Positions 59,570-64,000 of a stretch of 64,000 bases of DNA are shown one piece after another. The stretch lies in assembly GCF_040500525.1 (NCBI RefSeq), contig NZ_CP159403.1:1597001-1661000 (forward strand), read 5' to 3'. Both the position numbers and the translations under genes were made by a program. The stretch is from Azospirillum formosense. GTDB taxonomy: Bacteria > Pseudomonadota > Alphaproteobacteria > Azospirillales > Azospirillaceae. The stretch's first letter is position 1. Every line of letters starts with the position of its first letter. Under the pieces are notes generated by a model, which had not been told where the DNA came from, searched no databases, and saw only the letters and a program-made list of their open reading frames with translations.

Positions 59570-59580
59570 ACCCCACCCGC

Positions 59581-60216
59581 TCAGCTCCCGCCGGTGCCCT
59601 CGCGGCCCGGGCCGAAGGCGTTGCCACGGTCGTTCTCGCGGTAGGCGGTGGTCCAGCCCCAAGCGCCAGAGCCGTAACCGCGGCGCACCGTCCGCTCCTT
59701 GTAGATGTCGGCCAGGACATCGCCGTCGCCGGCCATCAGCGCGCGGGTGGAGCACATCTCCGCGCAGAGCGGCAGCTTGCCCTCGGCCAGCCGGTTGGCG
59801 CCGTATTTCTGGTACTCCTCCAACGAGTTGTCCGGTTCCGGACCGCCGGCGCAGAAGGTGCATTTGTCCATCTTGCCGCGCCCGCCGAAGTTGGTCGCCT
59901 GCGGGTACTGCGGCGCGCCGAACGGGCAGGCGTAGAAGCAGTAGCCGCAGCCGATGCACAGGTCCTTCGAGTGCAGCACCACCCCGTCCGCCGTCTGGTA
60001 GAAGCAGTCCACCGGGCAGACCGCCGCGCAGGGCGGATCGTTGCAGTGCATGCAGGCCATGGAGATGGAACGCTCGCCCGGCACGCCGTCCTTCAGCGTG
60101 ATGACTCGGCGGCGGTTGATGCCCCAGGGGATCTCGTGCTCGTTCTTGCAGGCGGTGACGCAGGCGTTGCACTCGATGCAGCGTTCCGCGTCGCACAGGA
60201 ATTTCATGCGGGCCAT
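59581..60216 (-). CDS. formate dehydrogenase beta (iron-sulfur) subunit
   Basis: A 211-aa ferredoxin-like electron carrier with four cysteine groups for 4Fe-4S clusters: CIECNACVTAC, CMHCNDPPCAAVC, CIGCGYCFYAC, and CTFC with CAEMC. No C-terminal TM helix or signal is present; it would be exported with the TAT-bearing alpha subunit. The tail of about 25 residues is Gly-rich. It follows the alpha gene by 25 bp. Confidence 0.94.
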   Translation of the reverse strand: MARMKFLCDAERCIECNACVTACKNEHEIPWGINRRRVITLKDGVPGERSISMACMHCNDPPCAAVCPVDCFYQTADGVVLHSKDLCIGCGYCFYACPFGAPQYPQATNFGGRGKMDKCTFCAGGPEPDNSLEEYQKYGANRLAEGKLPLCAEMCSTRALMAGDGDVLADIYKERTVRRGYGSGAWGWTTAYRENDRGNAFGPGREGTGGS

Positions 60217-60241
60217 GGTCTCGTGTCCTCCTTGCGGCGCG

Positions 60242-63160
60242 TCAGGCCGGTTCGACGCGGCAAAGCGTCACCTTGGTTTCCTGCATGAAGGTCATGGGGT
60301 CGTAGCCGTAGGTCGTCACCCCGTTGGCCGGCTCGCCCAGGACGATGGGGTCGGTGCCCGGCGGGTAGTTCTGCCGCAGGCTGTCGCCCTGCCAGTAGCC
60401 GGAGAAGTGGAAGGGCATGAAGACCGTGCCGGCGCCGATGCGTTCGGTCACCAGCGCGCGCATCCGCGCCTTGGAGCTGTCCTCCGGCCCGTAGACCCAG
60501 ACCATGCCGCCGTCGCGGATGCCCAGCCGCTCGGCGTCCTTGGGGTTGATCTCCACGAACATCGTCTGCTGCAGCTCGGCCAGCCAGGGGTTGGAGCGGG
60601 TCTCCTCGCCGCCGCCCTCATACTCGACCAGCCGTCCGGAGGTCAGGATGAAGGGGAAGCGCTGGCGGATGTCGCTGTCCGCGACCTTGAACTGGAGCGA
60701 GCGGGCGAGCTGCGGCAGGCGGTAGTCGCGCCGGTCCTCGATCGCCGGGTATTCCTTCACCAGCTCCGGGCGCGGGGAATAGATCGGCTCGCGGTGCAGC
60801 GGCACCGGGTCGGGCAGGTTCCAGGCGACGGCGCGGGCCTTGGCGTTGCCGTGCGGCACGCAGCCGTGCTTCAGCGCGACGCGGATGATGCCCATGGACA
60901 GGTCGGTCTGCCAGCTCACCTCGTCCACCTTGTCGCCGCCGATGGCCTGGATGACGCGCATCTCCTCCGCCGTCAGGTCCTTGTCCCAGCCCAGCTTCTT
61001 CAGCATCGCCATGGTGAATTCGGGATAGCCGTCCTCGATCTCCGACCCCTTGGAATAGGAGCCGTCGGCGAGCAGGCTGACGCCGTTGCGCTCCACCCCG
61101 AAGCGGGCGCGGAAGACGCCGCCGCCCTCCATCACATGCTTGGAGGTGTCGTAGAGCACGGCGCAGCCGGGATGGCGCAGCTCCGGATGGCCCCAGCAGG
61201 GCCAGGGCAGGCCGTAATACTCGCCCTTCAGCGGGCCGCTGGTCGCCTGCATGGTGATCTTGTCGAAATCGGCCTGATGCTTCATGTGCATCTTCAGCCG
61301 CTCCGGCGACTGGCCGGTGTAGCCGGTGGACAGGCAGCCGCGGTTGATCTCGCGCAGGATGTCCTCCGGCACCGGGCGGGTCTCCTCCACCGTGATGTGC
61401 TTGAACATCTCGTCGGCGAAGCCGAACTTGCGGGCCAGCAGGTAGATGATCGTGTAGTCGTCCTTGGACTCGAAGATCGGCTCCACGACCTTCTCGCCCC
61501 ACTGCATCGACCGGTTGGAGCAGGTGCGCGAGCCGTCCGTCTCGAACTGCGTGCAGGCCGGCAGGATGTAGGTGCCGTTCTTGCGTTCCTTGAAGGCGGC
61601 GAAGGTGGTCGGGTGCGGGTCGGCGATGACGAGCAGGGACAGCTGCTCCAGCCCCTTCAGCATCTCCGGCATGCGGGTGACGGTGTTGCCGCCGTGGCCG
61701 AAGACGACCATCGCCTTCAGCGGCGACGGCTGCTCGATCTCCTCCGGCTTGTAGGTGACGCCGTCGAACCAGCGGGTGGTCGGGATGCCCTTGGCCTCCA
61801 TCAGCTCCTTGGAGGCGAAGCGGGCCTTCATCCAGTCGTAATCGACGTCCCAGACGCGGCAGAAATGCTTCCACGCCCCTTCGGCCAGCCCGTAGTAGGA
61901 CGGCAGCGTGGAGACGTCGAGCCCGAAGTCGGTGGCGCCCTGCACGTTGCAGTGGCCGCGGTAGATGTTGGCGCCGCCGCCGGCCACCCCGATGTTGCCC
62001 AGCGCCAGCTGCAGGATCGACAGGGCGCGGACGTTGGCGGTGCCGGTGGTCTTCTGGGTGATGCCCATGCACCAGATCACCGTGGACGGCCGATTCTTCG
62101 CCAGCGCCTCCGCCACGCGGTAGAGCTGCTCGCCGGGCACGCCGCTGACCCGCTCCACCGTGGCGGGGTCCCACTTCTTCACCTCGGCGCGGATCTCGTC
62201 CATGCCGTAGACGCGCTGGCGGATGTATTCCTTGTCCTCCCAGCCGTTCTCGAAGATGTGCCAGAGGATGCCCCAGGTGACCGGGATGTCGGTGCCGGGA
62301 CGGATGCGCACATAGTCGGTGGCGTGGGCGGCGGTGCGGGTGAAGCGCGGGTCGATGACGATGAAGGGCGCGCGGTTGTGCTCCTTCCCGCGCAGCATGT
62401 GCGGCAGCGAGACGGGGTGGGCCTCCGCCGGGTTGCCGCCGATGATCAGCAGCGCCTTGGAATTCTGGATGTCGTTGTAGCTGTTGGTCATGGCGCCGTA
62501 GCCCCAGGTGTTCGCCACCCCGGCGACCGTGGTGCTGTGGCAGATGCGCGCCTGATGATCGACGTTGTTGGTTCCCCAGAAGGCCGCCAGCTTGCGGAAG
62601 AGATAGGCGCCCTCGTTGGAGAATTTGGCGGAGCCCAGCCAGAAGGTGGCGTCCGGCCCGGACTGCTGGCGGATCTCCAGCAGCTTGTTGCCGATCTCCT
62701 CGATGGCCTGGTCCCAGGAGATGCGCTGCCACTGGCCGTCGACCAGCTTCATCGGGTATTTCACCCGCCGCTCGCCCTTGGTCAGCTCGCGCACCGAGGC
62801 GCCCTTGGCGCAGTGCGCGCCCTGGCTGATCGGGCTTTCCCAACCCGGCTCCTGGCCGGTCCACACGCCGTTCTGCACCTCCGCGATCACCGTGCAGCCG
62901 ACGGAGCAGTGGGTGCAGACGTTCTTGCGGGTGACGACCTCGACGTTGGGCAGGATCGGCCCGGCCTCGGCCTTCCGGATCATCGCGGCGGGCAGCGCGC
63001 CCAGCGCCGCCATGCCGCCGGCGGCGAGGCCGGAGGTCTTCAGGAAGCCGCGGCGGTCGACGGTTTCTCCCAATCCGGCGGTGCCCGCCGACAGTCCGTT
63101 CAGGCGGCGGGCGAGGGAGGCGCGGGTGGCGGCGGTTCCGGCGTTGCGCTTGACGAGCAT
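60242..63160 (-). CDS. formate dehydrogenase alpha subunit (Mo/W-bis-MGD, Cys type)
   Basis: A 972-aa catalytic subunit. A twin-arginine signal (DRRGFLKTSG, Arg36-Arg37) leads to the proximal 4Fe-4S motif (CTHCSVGC ... GAHCAKG). The active-site ligand is Cys, in HQARICHSTTVAG, where selenoenzymes have TGA. The conserved catalytic His follows directly. The molybdopterin domains include FIVIDPRFTRTAAHATDYV and the C-terminal FMPFHFSGYW. It oxidises formate to CO2 in the periplasm, passing electrons to beta and gamma. Confidence 0.95.
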   Translation of the reverse strand: MLVKRNAGTAATRASLARRLNGLSAGTAGLGETVDRRGFLKTSGLAAGGMAALGALPAAMIRKAEAGPILPNVEVVTRKNVCTHCSVGCTVIAEVQNGVWTGQEPGWESPISQGAHCAKGASVRELTKGERRVKYPMKLVDGQWQRISWDQAIEEIGNKLLEIRQQSGPDATFWLGSAKFSNEGAYLFRKLAAFWGTNNVDHQARICHSTTVAGVANTWGYGAMTNSYNDIQNSKALLIIGGNPAEAHPVSLPHMLRGKEHNRAPFIVIDPRFTRTAAHATDYVRIRPGTDIPVTWGILWHIFENGWEDKEYIRQRVYGMDEIRAEVKKWDPATVERVSGVPGEQLYRVAEALAKNRPSTVIWCMGITQKTTGTANVRALSILQLALGNIGVAGGGANIYRGHCNVQGATDFGLDVSTLPSYYGLAEGAWKHFCRVWDVDYDWMKARFASKELMEAKGIPTTRWFDGVTYKPEEIEQPSPLKAMVVFGHGGNTVTRMPEMLKGLEQLSLLVIADPHPTTFAAFKERKNGTYILPACTQFETDGSRTCSNRSMQWGEKVVEPIFESKDDYTIIYLLARKFGFADEMFKHITVEETRPVPEDILREINRGCLSTGYTGQSPERLKMHMKHQADFDKITMQATSGPLKGEYYGLPWPCWGHPELRHPGCAVLYDTSKHVMEGGGVFRARFGVERNGVSLLADGSYSKGSEIEDGYPEFTMAMLKKLGWDKDLTAEEMRVIQAIGGDKVDEVSWQTDLSMGIIRVALKHGCVPHGNAKARAVAWNLPDPVPLHREPIYSPRPELVKEYPAIEDRRDYRLPQLARSLQFKVADSDIRQRFPFILTSGRLVEYEGGGEETRSNPWLAELQQTMFVEINPKDAERLGIRDGGMVWVYGPEDSSKARMRALVTERIGAGTVFMPFHFSGYWQGDSLRQNYPPGTDPIVLGEPANGVTTYGYDPMTFMQETKVTLCRVEPA

Positions 63161-63203
63161 GGGGCGGCCCTTTGAAAAAACGTCGCGAAAGGAAGCGTCG
63201 CGG

Positions 63204-63428
63204 TCAGAGTCGGTTCAGCGCGTAGAAACGCTTCACATGGTCGTTGTCGCGGTAGAGCGACCTCATCTGTTCCGGCCCCGGATTCATCGCCTCCGCCGGG
63301 GCGGCCCGCAGGGTCGCGACCGCCGCGGCGGCTCCCGCCGCACCCAGCCCAAGGCCCTTCAACAGGCTCCGGCGTTCCAGCCCGGCCTTCTTCCGATGGT
63401 CATCCGTCTGACGGTCATCACGGTGCAT
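63204..63428 (-). CDS. formate dehydrogenase region TAT-target small protein
   Basis: A 74-aa protein with a twin-arginine signal (ERRSLLKGLGLGAAGAAAAV) cleaved near AEA. A short mature part follows, MNPGPEQMRSLYRDNDHVKR then FYALNRL. Small TAT proteins of this kind sit beside Fdh operons; the role is unknown, perhaps an export or assembly helper. Its start overlaps the chaperone stop by 11 bp. Confidence 0.85.
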   Translation of the reverse strand: MHRDDRQTDDHRKKAGLERRSLLKGLGLGAAGAAAAVATLRAAPAEAMNPGPEQMRSLYRDNDHVKRFYALNRL

Positions 63429-64000
63429 GGATCGTGCCCTCCCGCTGGTCGGCCCCGCGAGCCGCCGCCGAAGGGGCGTCGGCGATCATCGCGAAGGCGT
63501 TGGTCTCGATGTCCAGGAACAGCCGCCCGAAGGTGCCCAGGGGCCGGTACAGGTCCGCCGCCGACGCCTCCTCCAGGTCCTGGAAGAAGCGCCCCGCCCA
63601 CGGGGCGAGGTGGCGCTCGAAGAAGCGCTTCTGGAACGGCAGGTCCGGCTCTCCGTCCACCGTGCCGACGATTCCGGCAGCCAGCGCCCCCATGATCTCG
63701 GCGATGGCGGCGATGTGGTCCTCCGGCTCGCTGACGCCGGGGGCGCGCTCGATGCCCAGCGCCTGCATGTCCTCGCGCAGGCGGGCGAGCGGCCGGTCGA
63801 TCAGGAAGCCGGTGCGGTAGTAGGAGGCGAAGGGAACCAGCTCGCCCCGCGTCACCCCAATGAACAGCTCGTGGTACTCGCGCTCGGCCCGGTGTTCGCC
63901 GTCGGGGCCGCCGACGAGCGTACGGGCGCGTGCGGCCAGATCGCTGATGGCCCGGCCCAGCGGCGAGCCGTCCCCGTTCAGCGCGCCGATCGTATCCAGC
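63418..64000 (-). CDS. TorD/DmsD-family molybdoenzyme chaperone, partial
   Basis: The gene enters from the right edge; about 193 C-terminal residues are visible. REYHELFIGVTRGELVPFAS then YYRTGFL is the TorD-family signature. It continues with EPEDHIAAIAEIMGALAAG and FFERHLAPWAGRFF. It should bind the alpha-subunit TAT signal until cofactor insertion is complete. A GTG at 63855 is internal; the frame remains open to the window edge. It heads the visible part of the operon. Confidence 0.9.
   Translation of the reverse strand, partial: LDTIGALNGDGSPLGRAISDLAARARTLVGGPDGEHRAEREYHELFIGVTRGELVPFASYYRTGFLIDRPLARLREDMQALGIERAPGVSEPEDHIAAIAEIMGALAAGIVGTVDGEPDLPFQKRFFERHLAPWAGRFFQDLEEASAADLYRPLGTFGRLFLDIETNAFAMIADAPSAAARGADQREGTIHAP

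Noticed and set aside
60242..63160. Selenocysteine formate dehydrogenase
   Set aside because: The active-site codon encodes Cys and there is no in-frame TGA or SECIS-like need.
60041..63175. 1044-codon open frame antisense to the formate dehydrogenase alpha gene
   Set aside because: Same shadow effect; no family features.

Overview
The window is very GC-rich with tightly packed, mostly housekeeping genes. It fits the main chromosome of an Azospirillum (Rhodospirillales), close to A. brasilense. The best evidence is the gltD-gltB pair. GltB has a 36-residue propeptide before its catalytic Cys (Cys37), giving a 1479-residue mature chain, and its first 3Fe-4S cysteine is Cys1138 (1102 mature). 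These values match the structurally characterised A. brasilense glutamate synthase. Gene order such as hemA-prfA-prmC, ispG-rodZ and ptsN-hpf-rpoN-lptB-lptA-lptC-kdsD is typically alphaproteobacterial. I see no prophage, insertion sequence, CRISPR array or rRNA.

Layout. 1-6.3 kb: 5' end of an Atm1-type ABC exporter, a chemoreceptor, an SH3 lipoprotein, azlCD, a PhyH-type dioxygenase and a PAQR/hemolysin III protein. 6.4-11.2 kb: clpB with a heat-shock-type promoter, a NUDIX hydrolase, a MOSC protein and a DUF4167 protein. 11.4-15.2 kb: prmC, prfA and hemA, with a DUF559 endonuclease-like frame bracketed by palindromic repeats lodged between prmC and prfA. 15.3-22.8 kb: ispG, rodZ, ptsP, a nitronate monooxygenase and lysC. 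22.9-31.2 kb: ubiG, then on the minus strand ptsN, hpf, rpoN, the Lpt genes, kdsD, an RNase D-like gene and tRNA-Leu(CAG). 31.4-34.6 kb: an NDUFA9-like protein, an MFS transporter and uppP. 35-41.2 kb: gltD and gltB. 41.3-44.3 kb: GNAT, GST, a 56-aa protein and chrA.

44.4-48.8 kb holds a divergent redox module. A PepSY protein, an OmpR-type regulator and a sensor kinase face a small membrane peptide, cytochrome b, an SHP-type (DUF1924) cytochrome and a diheme cytochrome c. An array of 11-bp-phased half-sites lies between the two arms.

49-55 kb is the most unusual part: a six-gene minus-strand operon headed by a clear TPP riboswitch. It encodes a LuxE-like acyl-activating enzyme, a LuxC-like acyl reductase, an NMT1/THI5-type ABC importer and an SDR. 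That is a possible carboxylate-to-alcohol salvage route for an oxidised thiamin precursor. 55.3-58.3 kb: a DUF5672-GT17 glycosyltransferase fusion and an M20 deacylase. 58.4-64 kb: a Cys-type formate dehydrogenase operon (TorD-like chaperone, TAT peptide, alpha, beta, gamma) interrupted by a palindromic repeat.

A family of roughly 100-bp GC-rich palindromic elements occurs at several gene borders. Functions are assigned from recognisable motifs and recalled family knowledge; no database search was run.
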